DNA of 64,000 bases from Streptococcus acidominimus (GTDB taxonomy: Bacteria > Bacillota > Bacilli > Lactobacillales > Streptococcaceae), in the NCBI RefSeq assembly GCF_001921825.1, contig NZ_MSJL01000001.1, positions 26,748 through 90,747 of the forward strand, written 5' to 3'. The notes under the pieces were generated by a model that saw only the letters and a program-made list of their open reading frames with translations, made no database searches and was not told the DNA's origin. Each line of letters opens with the position of its first letter. Positions within the stretch are counted from its first letter, which is position 1. This document shows, in pieces, positions 37,451 through 47,083 of the stretch. The position numbers and the translations under genes were made by a program.

Positions 37451-37966
37451 TTAGTCTTGATACTCGCCACGATTCCATTTTTCAATGAACTCATCAAAGA
37501 AAGCAGTATCTGTTTGTTCCTGATTGATGGTCTCAATCTTTGCCAACTTTTCAATCAAGCGCTTATTTTCAGCTGTCGGCTGATATTCTGCTTGAATAAA
37601 GGCATCAATAATGTCACACATCAACAATTCGCCGGTCACTTTCCCACCAAAACCAATCACATTGGCGTTCAACTCTGTCTTAGCATATAGAGCTGATGTC
37701 ATATCTCTGACGAGGGCAGAACGGACACCCGGTACCTTGTTGACTGCATTGTTGATTCCAACACCTGTTCCGCAGATACAAATTCCCAAATCTGCCTCAC
37801 CGCTAACAACTGCTTCACCAACCTTTTTACCAAAGATAGGATAGTGGGTTCTGACGCTGTCGTAAGTCCCACAATCAAGCACTTCATAGCCTTGATTTTT
37901 CAAATAATTGACCACTGCGATTTTTTCATAGGTCACAATATGATCGCATCCAACTGCAATTTTCAT
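37451..37966 (-). CDS. lacB: Galactose-6-phosphate isomerase subunit LacB
   Basis: 171 residues, RpiB/LacAB family. [16 protein letters not shown] near residue 65 is the substrate loop. Forms a heteromer with LacA converting galactose-6-phosphate to tagatose-6-phosphate. The next gene is lacD after about 30 bp; lacC, expected here, is absent. Confidence 0.95.
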   Translation of the reverse strand: MKIAVGCDHIVTYEKIAVVNYLKNQGYEVLDCGTYDSVRTHYPIFGKKVGEAVVSGEADLGICICGTGVGINNAVNKVPGVRSALVRDMTSALYAKTELNANVIGFGGKVTGELLMCDIIDAFIQAEYQPTAENKRLIEKLAKIETINQEQTDTAFFDEFIEKWNRGEYQD

Positions 37967-37981
37967 CCTTTTCTCCTCTCC

Positions 37982-38404
37982 TTAACACATCTTATTGAGC
38001 ATATCGACACGGATCTGGTGGCGCCCGCCATCATAGACACCTTCCACAAATCCTTTTACGATATTTTTGGCTAACCCTTCTCCAACAATCTCGCTACCGA
38101 GAGTGATGATCCGAGAGTTATTGTGACCACGTGTCATATAGGCAGAACGTTCATCTGAAACTTCTGCCGCAATCATACCTTTGATTTTTGTTGCTGTCAT
38201 AAAAGAACCAACACCATAGGCATCAATTGCAATTCCGAGGTTGTCTTCCTGTCTGTTTACTTCCTGTGCAATCATTAAAGTGGTATCAACAAAGTCCTTA
38301 CCACTGCTCACATCAAGCACTTCATAGCCTAGCTCAACAAGAAAATGCTGAAGAACATTTTTGAGGTTTTCTCCTGCTGGATCAGCACCGATAATAATTG
38401 TCAT
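37982..38404 (-). CDS. lacA: Galactose-6-phosphate isomerase subunit LacA
   Basis: 140 residues. Start [11 protein letters not shown] at 38404 after AAGGAG; the longer frame reaches into the promoter. Contains [11 protein letters not shown] in place of the CGTG loop of LacB, as is usual for LacA. First gene of lacABD. Confidence 0.94.
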   Translation of the reverse strand: MTIIIGADPAGENLKNVLQHFLVELGYEVLDVSSGKDFVDTTLMIAQEVNRQEDNLGIAIDAYGVGSFMTATKIKGMIAAEVSDERSAYMTRGHNNSRIITLGSEIVGEGLAKNIVKGFVEGVYDGGRHQIRVDMLNKMC

Positions 38405-38485
38405 TGTTTTCTCCTTGTGTGTCTTGTTTATTCTTCCGGAAAAATGTTTTGAAAAACGGTTAAAAGCGGCTCGCTTTATATTTGT

Positions 38486-38514
38486 ATTATACACCTAAAC
38501 AAACATAAAGTCAA
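38486..38514 (-). promoter_or_regulatory. Consensus promoter of lacABD
   Basis: Minus strand TTGACT (38509-38514), 17-bp spacer, TATAAT (38486-38491). CAAACAT occurs three times (near 38500, 38523 and 38582) and could be part of LacR operators. Confidence 0.8.
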
Positions 38515-38548
38515 CATATTTCAAACATTTTTTGTTGGAAAACACAAC

Positions 38549-38583
38549 AAAAATCAACTATTTTTAAAAATAGTTGATTTTCA
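38549..38583. terminator. Terminator after lacR
   Basis: A perfect palindrome, AAAATCAACTATTTTT and its complement, just past the lacR stop; works in both directions and insulates lacR from lacA. Confidence 0.75.
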
Positions 38584-38587
38584 AACA

Positions 38588-39349
38588 TTATTCACTAATC
38601 ACTTCTGTATAGGCTGTTAAATAACGGTAGTGTTCTTCATCTGTCAATTGCTCACTAATCACTGCTGTAACATCTTTTAAATGGCAAAAAGTGGTAAAAT
38701 CTTCTTTTCCGATTTTACTAGCATCAATCAGGAGATACTTTTCAAGAGAATGCTTTAGGGCCAGTCGCTGGGTGTAGGCTTCTGTCAGGGTAGAGGTCAT
38801 AATGTCATTTTCCTTGACCGCATTGCCACTAAAAAACATCTTATTAAAGTGCATGTTTTCCAGTAGTGTATTGGTCATTTCCCCAACAAACGATTCTGTA
38901 ACTGCTCGCCATTCACCGCCAAGCAAGTAAACTTGAAAGTCTTCTGACTTCTTATGAGATAAAATGGTAAAAACCGGAAGACAGTTGGTCATGACCGTTA
39001 GTTTAGGATTGGTAATCGCCTCTGCAAGACAAGCTACTGTTGTCCCGGGTCCTAGGAAGATCGTGTCACCATCTTCGATCAACTGCGCCGCTTTTGTCGC
39101 AATAGAGCGCTTGGCTTCAATATTTTGAACATGCTTTTCCGAATGGGAAAACTCTCTCAATTGAAAAGCCTTATTACTCCTAGCACCACCATGGATCTTT
39201 GTTAAAATCCCCTTGTCTTCCAGCTCACCAAAGTCTCTCCTGACAGTCATATCTGTCACATTCAACAAATCAACAATTTCTGAAATGCGAATCGTCCCCT
39301 TTTTATGAACCAATCTAGTAATTTCTTCTAGGCGCTCTCGCTTATTCAT
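38588..39349 (-). CDS. lacR: Lactose operon repressor, DeoR family
   Basis: 253 residues: N-terminal helix-turn-helix ([22 protein letters not shown], residues about 18-40) and a C-terminal DeoR sugar-phosphate sensor domain ([16 protein letters not shown] near 95). It normally senses tagatose-6-phosphate. ATG at 39349 chosen; an upstream TTG is in frame. A TATAAT at 39382-39387 is its likely promoter. Confidence 0.93.
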   Translation of the reverse strand: MNKRERLEEITRLVHKKGTIRISEIVDLLNVTDMTVRRDFGELEDKGILTKIHGGARSNKAFQLREFSHSEKHVQNIEAKRSIATKAAQLIEDGDTIFLGPGTTVACLAEAITNPKLTVMTNCLPVFTILSHKKSEDFQVYLLGGEWRAVTESFVGEMTNTLLENMHFNKMFFSGNAVKENDIMTSTLTEAYTQRLALKHSLEKYLLIDASKIGKEDFTTFCHLKDVTAVISEQLTDEEHYRYLTAYTEVISE

Positions 39350-39387
39350 CAAACATCCCTCGTCTTTTTATATATTGTACCATTATA

Positions 39388-39600
39388 ACAAATTATTCTT
39401 CAAAAATATGGGAAAAACATCACTTTCATTACGATCACGAATGGATAGGGATTCAAACCCTGTAAAGTAATACATATTTTTGCCATCTTTTCCTCTCCTA
39501 TGGTTTCATGGTAGTTCGATTGAAAAACGTACGCAAAAAAGAGAGGGCTGGGCTTCTTGCCCTGCCTCCTCATGAACCATTATTTTTTAATTCTCCAATC
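39388..39600. other. Intergenic region upstream of lacR
   Basis: No gene. A GC-rich imperfect hairpin GGCTGGGC-TTCTT-GCCCTGCC lies at about 39546-39568, possibly the terminator of the dead surface-protein gene beyond it. Confidence 0.4.
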
Positions 39601-39607
39601 CTTCGAC

Positions 39608-40120
39608 TTACTCGTTTTTTGCCTTACTTTTAGCTCGGATAGAGCCAGCAAAGCGGGCGGAAATACCACCCATTAAAAGAGGGAGCAAACTCATCTTAGT
39701 CCCTGTCATGGGAAGAACTTGCTGTTTGTTTGCCTACTCTGAATTGGGTAATGGCTGCGTTTGACCACTTGGGGAAACAGTTCCTTTCCTCTTTCCGCCA
39801 TTGTCATTATGGCTGCGTGTCACTCGCTTTCCCTATTTATCCTCTCCAGGCTGCTTTCCATTTCTTCCTTGTTCTCCATTTTCCGACTTTTTATCACTCG
39901 AACCCTCTTGAGACTGTCCGTCCTGATGCTCCTCGTTTTCAGTCGTACTTTTGGTTTCTTTTTCAGAGTCTTTGGTATCACTCTGCACATCAGTTTTAGG
40001 GACAACAAGTTCTTCTGCTGCTGATAGCTTTAGAGGAGTTTTGCTTTTATAGCCATGAGTACAATGAACTTTGATAGATGGTCGCTTTCGGCTTGCCGTA
40101 CTCCAGCACTGTCTACATCT
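39608..40120 (-). pseudogene. Remnant of an LPXTG cell-wall-anchored surface protein
   Basis: One minus-strand frame reads a charged, repeat-like wall-spanning region (KKSENGEQGRNGKQPGEDK, then after a stop GTVSPSGQTQPLPNSE). A second stop follows, then ANKQQVLPMTG, a hydrophobic stretch (MSLLPLLMGGISARFAGSI) and a basic tail RAKSKAKNE ending at 39608. LPMTG plus hydrophobic plus positive tail is a complete sortase signal. Two TAG codons (39833-39835 and 39734-39736) interrupt the frame, and the N-terminal domains are missing, so this is a dead C-terminal fragment. Confidence 0.8.
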
Positions 40121-40153
40121 CGACTCTTGTCTTACCTGTGATTGTTGCGACTA

Positions 40154-40993
40154 TTAGATCAACCCTAATCGTTCAAAGGCATGATAGAGACCATCTTGCT
40201 CTACATCATCTGTCACCATATCAGCCATAGCTCGAATTTCAGACCCTCCATTTCCCATTGAAACCCCGACAGCACAATAGTCCAGCATGGGAATATCAAT
40301 TTTAGCATCTCCAAGGGCAATGGTATCTTTTGGAGAACGCCCTAGATGTTCGAGTAGCACTTCAATAGCCCGCGCCTTGTTATTGCCTTTCAGCCCCAAA
40401 TCTCCAAAGAGCGCTGTTTCTCCGCGACCGCCCCAGGTATTTGCTGCCAAGTGCGGGAAGGCTTCTTTGGCATCCAGATAATCTTGATAGGAGGAGAGAA
40501 TAAAACTAATTTTATTGAGGTCATCGCGGTAGAGTTCCTCGTTGAAGACTAGGCCATGGATGATATCTTCTGCTTCTAAGTTCTCTACTTGTTCGGCTGT
40601 CATCCCCTTGCCAAGCATGTAGGTTTGAAGGACTGCCCTACCTTTTTCACGGAAATGCTCACTTGCAAACAAGCCATTATTACTTTCTAAATAAAATTCG
40701 AGCCCTCTATCATGAAGCCAATCTACTACTGCGATGGCTTCCTCTTTTGCAATCAGCTGGTGCATGATCACTTGTCCACGGTGTTCTATGTAGGAACCAT
40801 TTCCCCCAATCATTCCATCAATACCGATCTCCCAGATTGCTTCCTGCATCTCTGCCTTGCTTCGTCCAGTACAGACAAAAACCAAATGTCCATTTTCCCG
40901 CGCCTGACGAATGGCAGTGGCCGCGCTAGCTGGTATACGATTGTGATAATCCACCAAGGTACCATCAACATCTAAAAATATAAGTTTTTTCAT
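40154..40993 (-). CDS. Cof-type HAD-IIB sugar-phosphate phosphatase
   Basis: 279 residues. Motif I FLDVDGTLVDY (Asp8/Asp10), motif II VCTGRSKAEM, motif III Lys in KGNNKARAIEVL and motif IV ALGDAKIDIPML, with a C2B cap between. Hydrolyses phosphorylated metabolites such as sugar phosphates or flavin/pyridoxal phosphates; exact substrate unknown. Overlaps the upstream histidine phosphatase gene by 4 bp. Confidence 0.88.
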   Translation of the reverse strand: MKKLIFLDVDGTLVDYHNRIPASAATAIRQARENGHLVFVCTGRSKAEMQEAIWEIGIDGMIGGNGSYIEHRGQVIMHQLIAKEEAIAVVDWLHDRGLEFYLESNNGLFASEHFREKGRAVLQTYMLGKGMTAEQVENLEAEDIIHGLVFNEELYRDDLNKISFILSSYQDYLDAKEAFPHLAANTWGGRGETALFGDLGLKGNNKARAIEVLLEHLGRSPKDTIALGDAKIDIPMLDYCAVGVSMGNGGSEIRAMADMVTDDVEQDGLYHAFERLGLI

Positions 40994-41604
40994 TTATTCT
41001 CCTCATCAAATAAGTAACTCCTAAACTGTTGGGAAGGAAGAATCACCTCCCTTAGGGTCAGGCTATCGTCTGTCAAGGACCATTTCGTAATGGCACAGTT
41101 GGTCAGCCAGACACCCGGCGGGAAGTCAATGTTCAAGAATTGAATAAGCCCCCACATAGCTGCTCCGTGGCTGACAAATAGACAAGCCCTTTCGTGTTGC
41201 TTCATCGTATCCACAAGTGTCTGGTAGACGCGCTTTCCAACCTCAATGATATCCTCCCCACCAAAGGGAACCAGTAAATCCTCAAAGGAGGTTGCATTCG
41301 GTCGATGCTTAGGCAGTAACATCTCATCTTGAGCTTCAAACATACCAAAATTCATTTCTTTTATCCCTTTTAGCTGGATCACTTTATCGGTTTGGGCTAC
41401 GATTTTTGCCGTATCTGTCGCCCTTTCTTGGGTCGAACTGTAAACTGCTTCAAACTGGTATTTTTCACGCTTAAAATAGGCTGCGACCGCTTGAGCCTGT
41501 GCGATTCCCGCCTCTGTTAAGGGAGAATCACATGCCCCTTGCACGCGCTTTTGCGTATTAAAGAGCGTTTCGCCATGCCTCATCACATATAGTATTTTTT
41601 CCAT
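40990..41604 (-). CDS. Histidine phosphatase (phosphoglycerate mutase-like) family protein
   Basis: 204 residues. Catalytic RHGE motif MRHGETLFNTQ (His10) and second His in FVSHGAAMWG near residue 145. The ATG at 41604 has AGAAAGG upstream. Probably a broad phosphatase rather than a glycolytic mutase because it is a short, PhoE/GpmB-type protein. Coupled to the Cof phosphatase gene. Confidence 0.88.
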   Translation of the reverse strand: MEKILYVMRHGETLFNTQKRVQGACDSPLTEAGIAQAQAVAAYFKREKYQFEAVYSSTQERATDTAKIVAQTDKVIQLKGIKEMNFGMFEAQDEMLLPKHRPNATSFEDLLVPFGGEDIIEVGKRVYQTLVDTMKQHERACLFVSHGAAMWGLIQFLNIDFPPGVWLTNCAITKWSLTDDSLTLREVILPSQQFRSYLFDEENK

Positions 41605-41688
41605 TATGCATCCTTTCTCCGTCCAAGATCTCGACAAGCTAGTAGCATTTTATATAGCCGTTTAGTTTATTTTTAGTACTAGCTCAAA

Positions 41689-41978
41689 CAGTCTGGGGAG
41701 AGACTGTTTGAGGTGGGAAATGAAGAAAAGGAAGTTTTCGTCAAAACAGTCTGGGGAGAGACTGTTTGAGGTGGGAAATGAAAAAAAGGAAGTTTTCGTC
41801 AAAACAGTCTGGGGAGAGACTGTTTGAGGTGGGAAATGAAGAAAAGGAAGTTTTCGTCAAAACAGTCTGGGGAGAGACTGTTTGAGGTGGGAAATGAAGA
41901 AAAGGAAGTTTTCGTCAAAACAGTCTGGGGAGAGACTGTTTGAGGTGGAAAATGAAGAAAAGGAAGTTTTCGTTAAAA
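41689..41978. repeat. 58-bp tandem array, five units
   Basis: Units start at 41689, 41747, 41805, 41863 and 41921. Each has CAGTCT-GGGGAG-AGACTG followed by GTGGGAAATGAA and GAAAAGGAAGTTTTC. Units are nearly identical (one or two substitutions), pointing to recent amplification. Confidence 0.92.
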
Positions 41979-42055
41979 GTCGCAGGTAGTTGTCTAGTTG
42001 ATAACTAGACAAGTGACAGATAAGAAAAGTGTAACTTTTCTCAATGGTACAACTC

Positions 42056-42171
42056 AAGATACGAGAGCGTTAAGCAACTCCTAGACAAAATAGGAAATAC
42101 GACGAAGAAGCTTTGGCTTCTAGGAGTATTTATCTTTTTGTCAGTGAGTTGTAGCTCAAGTTCAATTATAC
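42056..42171 (+). repeat. K element (K2)
   Basis: Stem 1 CAACTC (42075-42080)/GAGTTG (42146-42151); stem 2 GACAAAA/TTTTTGTC; TAGG; stem 3 AAATAC/GTATTT; GACGAA; hairpin GAAGC-TTTG-GCTTC (42107-42120); TAGGA; ATC. Followed by TAGCTCAAGTTCAATTATA boundary. Confidence 0.9.
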
Positions 42172-42284
42172 AAGATACAAGGGCGTTAAACGAGCAAAGC
42201 AAAAATAGGAGTTTTGACGAAGAACTACAAGTTCTAGGAAAAACTATCTTTTTTGCACAGCTCGTAGCCCGAGTTCAATTATAC
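42172..42284 (+). repeat. K element (K1)
   Basis: Stem 1 CGAGC (42191-42195)/GCTCG; stem 2 GCAAAAA/TTTTTTGC; TAGG; stem 3 AGTTTT (42210-42215)/AAAACT; GACGAA; hairpin GAACT-ACA-AGTTC (42222-42234); TAGGA; ATC. The unpaired positions are the same as in K2 while every stem differs in sequence. Confidence 0.9.
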
Positions 42285-42329
42285 AAGACGAGTTAACGAA
42301 GTAATAAAAATATAAACTAAATGACTATA

Positions 42330-42514
42330 AAATCATGAGGGAGTGAAAAAGAACTCGACTGGTCGAAAAAGAGTTCGTCTTCCCACCCCCGCACAGTTGA
42401 TTAGGTCAGATTCGGAGTGAGAAACACGAACAAATCTGCCAATCAAGCCCTGCGCTGAGATGTTGACACGAGCCATGAGAAGCGAGGCTGGACTTAAGCC
42501 CAGCCTCTAAATCA
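42330..42514. other. Repeat-like region and hairpin downstream of the SemiSWEET gene
   Basis: No gene. Contains GTTGATTAG...CCAATCAAG inverted segments and a hairpin GAGGCTGG-ACTTAAG-CCCAGCCTC (about 42484-42507) at the gene's 3' end, which may act as terminator although it lacks a T run. Confidence 0.4.
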
Positions 42515-42754
42515 TTAGTTATAGCATAACTTATAGTACAAGATAATGCCTGACAGCGTCGCAGAAATGATATTGGCAGCGACGAGAGCCATATCCTGTA
42601 TAACAAGACCGTGGGTCAACCATAAAAGCATTCCTGTCACAGACATCAGATACATTCCCAAGGAAATGGAGGTGGTATCTTTTGTCTTCATCACCCGGAT
42701 GACTTGTGGTACAAAGCCAAAGGTGGTCAAAAAGGCTGCGATAAATCCTATCAT
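42515..42754 (-). CDS. SemiSWEET-type small sugar transporter (PQ-loop)
   Basis: 79 residues, three membrane helices, the size of bacterial SemiSWEETs that work as dimers. The PQ motif is in TTFGFVPQVIRVMKTKD, and the third helix has the family Asn in VAANIISATLSG. Start at 42754 after GAGGAGAAG. Equilibrates sugars across the membrane without energy coupling; substrate unknown. It precedes nothing in operon and lies just beyond bglA. Confidence 0.85.
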   Translation of the reverse strand: MIGFIAAFLTTFGFVPQVIRVMKTKDTTSISLGMYLMSVTGMLLWLTHGLVIQDMALVAANIISATLSGIILYYKLCYN

Positions 42755-42844
42755 TCTCTTCTCCTCTCTTTTTTCCCTCATTTTTTGATATAGCAACTGA
42801 TGGCTAGCTTGTCATCACTCTTGCCACCACACGTCTGACAAGAC

Positions 42845-44572
<1,728 letters not shown>

Positions 44573-44675
44573 ACACTGCTACCATCATTATACACTACAT
44601 TGCTTCATGCGTCTCTCGTCACCTCGACTTCGCCTAGGTTCCTGCTGGCTTTTGAGATTCATTGAGGCAAGATAC

Positions 44676-45998
44676 TTATGTGTTTGCCAGTTCTTCTTCC
44701 TCTTTCAACAGTTTATTGTCATAGGCCTTGAAGAATGGGAACCAGATAGCACCTGCTACTAAGACACAGATAATGGCTAGAATCCCTGCTTTGATGTCTC
44801 CACCAGCTCCGATAAAGGCACCGATCCCTACTGGAGTTGGCCAAGGGGTTTGGACAACGGTCTTTCCTGCAAAACCGACTTGGATCCCTAGATAGGCGAC
44901 TGTTGTAGAGGCGAGAGGTGCAAGCAGGAAAGGAATCGCTAGGCTCGGATTATAGACAATTGGAAGACCGAAGATAATCGGCTCATTGATGTTAAAAATT
45001 GCTGGTCCTAACGAAGCACGACCCAGCATTTTCAACTGTTCCGAGCGTGCTGTAAATGCCATGAGCAAGGTCAAAACAAGCGTTGCACCAGAACCTCCGA
45101 TCGTGACATAGGCATTGGTGAACTCACCAGCAGCGACCAAGAATTTACCGTCAACATTTGATGCCATATTAGCCAGTAAGATCGGATTTACAAGTCCCAT
45201 AACGATATTAGCACCATGGATTCCTACCAACCATAAGGCATGAACGACAAAGAAAATAACCAACAAGCCTGGCAAGGTATTTGTAATGCTGGTAACAAAT
45301 CCAAACGGAATCGCCACCACTTTATAAATATCTGTACCACATAAGATAAAGACCAGCTGAATCACCAGAACACTAATCGCCACAACAAAGGCTGGAATAA
45401 GAGCTGTAAACGAGCGCGCTACCCCTTCTGGAACGGCTTCTGGCATTTTAACAACCCAGTTCTTTTTCACACAGAGACGATAGAGCTGTACTGCTAGAAT
45501 AGACATCAAAATAGCTGTAAAAAGTCCTGAAGTGGATAGGCGTGCCAAGCTATCACCCCCGACAGTCCAACCGCCGATTGTAGTCTCACCAGTCACTGTC
45601 GTCATCATACCATCTTGCCAGATCAATTCTGGAATCGTCATAAAAAAGGCAAAGACTGATAAGATACCGCCATTTAAGGGATTTAAGTTCAACTCTTCTT
45701 CCTCGACATAGATCTTCGTGTATTCATAACCGATGACAAGGGCAAGGTAGAGAGAAAGAATCCCCATTGAACACTTGTAGGCAAAGAGTGTCAAGGCTAC
45801 AAATTTGTCGAACGAGACCGCCCAAATCTCTCCTAGAATCGGAAAGGCTTGCGGTAGTATCCCAAGAACCAAGAAAGCTGACCCTACAATGGTCAAGGGA
45901 ATAGAAGCCATACCAGCTGCTACGATGGCACGAACTGGACGAAAGGTTGATATCTTCGCCATCGGACCCATGATATATTTTTCTAAAAAGCCAAACAT
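44676..45998 (-). CDS. celD: Cellobiose-type PTS IIC component
   Basis: 440 residues with about ten membrane segments; IIC signatures HGANIVMGLVNPILLANMAS near 275 and NINEPIIFGLPIVYNP near 335 (substrate-binding Glu region). Transports cellobiose or a related beta-glucoside with the IIA and IIB proteins encoded nearby. Start MFGFLEKYI after AGGAGGAAA. In the pneumococcal cel locus this gene directly follows the small membrane-protein gene; here 237 bp including a repeat element intervene. Confidence 0.93.
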   Translation of the reverse strand: MFGFLEKYIMGPMAKISTFRPVRAIVAAGMASIPLTIVGSAFLVLGILPQAFPILGEIWAVSFDKFVALTLFAYKCSMGILSLYLALVIGYEYTKIYVEEEELNLNPLNGGILSVFAFFMTIPELIWQDGMMTTVTGETTIGGWTVGGDSLARLSTSGLFTAILMSILAVQLYRLCVKKNWVVKMPEAVPEGVARSFTALIPAFVVAISVLVIQLVFILCGTDIYKVVAIPFGFVTSITNTLPGLLVIFFVVHALWLVGIHGANIVMGLVNPILLANMASNVDGKFLVAAGEFTNAYVTIGGSGATLVLTLLMAFTARSEQLKMLGRASLGPAIFNINEPIIFGLPIVYNPSLAIPFLLAPLASTTVAYLGIQVGFAGKTVVQTPWPTPVGIGAFIGAGGDIKAGILAIICVLVAGAIWFPFFKAYDNKLLKEEEELANT

Positions 45999-46097
45999 GT
46001 TATCATTTCCTCCTTTTTATACTATTGAAAACTGTTGGTCATATTCTGTTCTGACGAGGTAAGACACTCCCCTTCAGCAAAGTCAAGAATAGAAGTT

Positions 46098-46213
46098 ATA
46101 CTCCCTATAAAAATCAAAATCTGGAACTGGCTAAAGCTGAAACAGTTATGTCCCAAAGAGGGGCTCCTAGCAAGGCGAGTTAACGACGTCAGATTTTGAT
46201 TTTTGACGAGTAT
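46098..46213. mobile_element. Type B inverted-repeat element, empty copy
   Basis: 116 bp with terminal inverted repeats: ATACTCCCTAT followed by AAAAATCAAAATCTG on the left, and ATACTCGTC followed by the same AAAAATCAAAATCTG on the right (inverted). Interior includes AACTGG-CTAAAGCTGAAACAGTT and GTTAACGACGTC. It sits between two genes of the cel operon. A longer version with an insertion is at 49850-50093. Confidence 0.85.
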
Positions 46214-46235
46214 TACTGGTGGTGATGAATAGCAC

Positions 46236-46742
46236 TTACGCCCCAGAGGCTAAGTAGGTCTTGAGCCGTTGAAACTGCCTGTCTGTTCTAGCTTCAATCC
46301 GCTTCAGACGCAATAAAATACCGACAATCCCTAGACTGGCTAGAAGATGACTTCCCACAATAATCGATACACTCTTGACCGAAGTATGAAATAGCGGGAA
46401 AAACAAGGATGTTTGTTGGGCTAGGCATAAGACAATCATCACCAAGTTAACACCGAACACCAGCTGATAAAATAAGGTCGTCAGCTTTGGAGAAGCTTGT
46501 TCACACGTATACATTTGCGCCATTTCCCACATGGACAAGATGCTAAACAGTAGCAAGACCAGAGGGAGAGCCATGATGTAGAAGGGAGAAGCCGCCATGT
46601 ACAACATGGCTACCCAATAAATGTATATACATAAGGCAAAGGCAGTCGCATATCGAATCAGCAGATAACGATTGTAGTACAAACTCCTAATCGCGTGCTC
46701 TCTGCGTCCTTGTTCTAACTTCAATTTTTCCTTTTCAGTCAT
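46236..46742 (-). CDS. Small integral membrane protein of the cel locus
   Basis: About 168 residues with a charged N-terminus (TEKEKLKLEQGRREHAIRS), then four hydrophobic segments (about 30-52, 55-75, 90-112 and 118-140) and a basic C-terminus. No catalytic motif is seen and I do not recognise a characterised family. A membrane protein gene of this kind occupies the same position between IIA and IIC in the pneumococcal cel locus, suggesting a role linked to the transporter. Start at 46742 after AGAGGTAG; an in-frame ATG 15 bp upstream is possible. Confidence 0.75.
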   Translation of the reverse strand: MTEKEKLKLEQGRREHAIRSLYYNRYLLIRYATAFALCIYIYWVAMLYMAASPFYIMALPLVLLLFSILSMWEMAQMYTCEQASPKLTTLFYQLVFGVNLVMIVLCLAQQTSLFFPLFHTSVKSVSIIVGSHLLASLGIVGILLRLKRIEARTDRQFQRLKTYLASGA

Positions 46743-46763
46743 ATCTACCTCTCTCATCCCGCA

Positions 46764-47081
46764 TTAACCCTCTACCTTTTTATAGAGCTCTAACATCTCA
46801 AGTGCTACTTCTCGTAAGGTCATTGAGGTCATCAGATGATCCTGTGCGTGCACCATGATAATCTCAATCTTAATCTCGGTACCATTCGCATATTCCTGTA
46901 ATAACTTCGTTTGCGCTCGGTGCGCCAATAGCAATTCATCATTGGCTAGGGATAACTTTTCAGCTGCCTGTTCATAATCCCCACTGCGCATAGCGGCAAA
47001 ACTTTCATGCACAATGGCCCTAGCATTGCCACTATTCAAAATAATTTCAAATGCAGCGACCTGCAATTGTTCTGTATCCAT
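46764..47081 (-). CDS. celC: Cellobiose-type PTS IIA component
   Basis: 105 residues, lactose/cellobiose IIA family, phospho-His78 in MVHAQDHLMT. ATG preceded by GGAGAAAG, 2 bp after the regulator stop. Passes phosphate from HPr to the IIB protein. Confidence 0.94.
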   Translation of the reverse strand: MDTEQLQVAAFEIILNSGNARAIVHESFAAMRSGDYEQAAEKLSLANDELLLAHRAQTKLLQEYANGTEIKIEIIMVHAQDHLMTSMTLREVALEMLELYKKVEG

Positions 47082-47083
47082 AA

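Larger units (their letters stand above)
41653..42329. mobile_element. Type A inverted-repeat element, expanded copy
   Basis: 677 bp bounded by TATAGCCGTTTAGTTTAT on the left and, inverted, TATAGTCATTTAGTTTAT on the right. Contains a five-unit hairpin array (41689-41978), a stem GTTGTCTAGTT/AACTAGACAA near 41990, GAAAAGT/ACTTTTC, and two complete K elements. The same ends flank only 163 and 193 bp at the other two copies. No transposase is encoded. Confidence 0.75.

Noticed and set aside
38588..39349. Phage-type or sugar-alcohol regulator instead of LacR
   Set aside because: The DeoR architecture, its position beside lacA and the terminator layout fit LacR well.
41689..41978. Possible CRISPR array
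   Set aside because: Units are contiguous 58-bp repeats without unique spacers, and no cas genes are present.
42406..42606. 66-codon frame overlapping the SemiSWEET 3' end
   Set aside because: No RBS, overlaps a real gene, and passes through the terminator-like hairpin.
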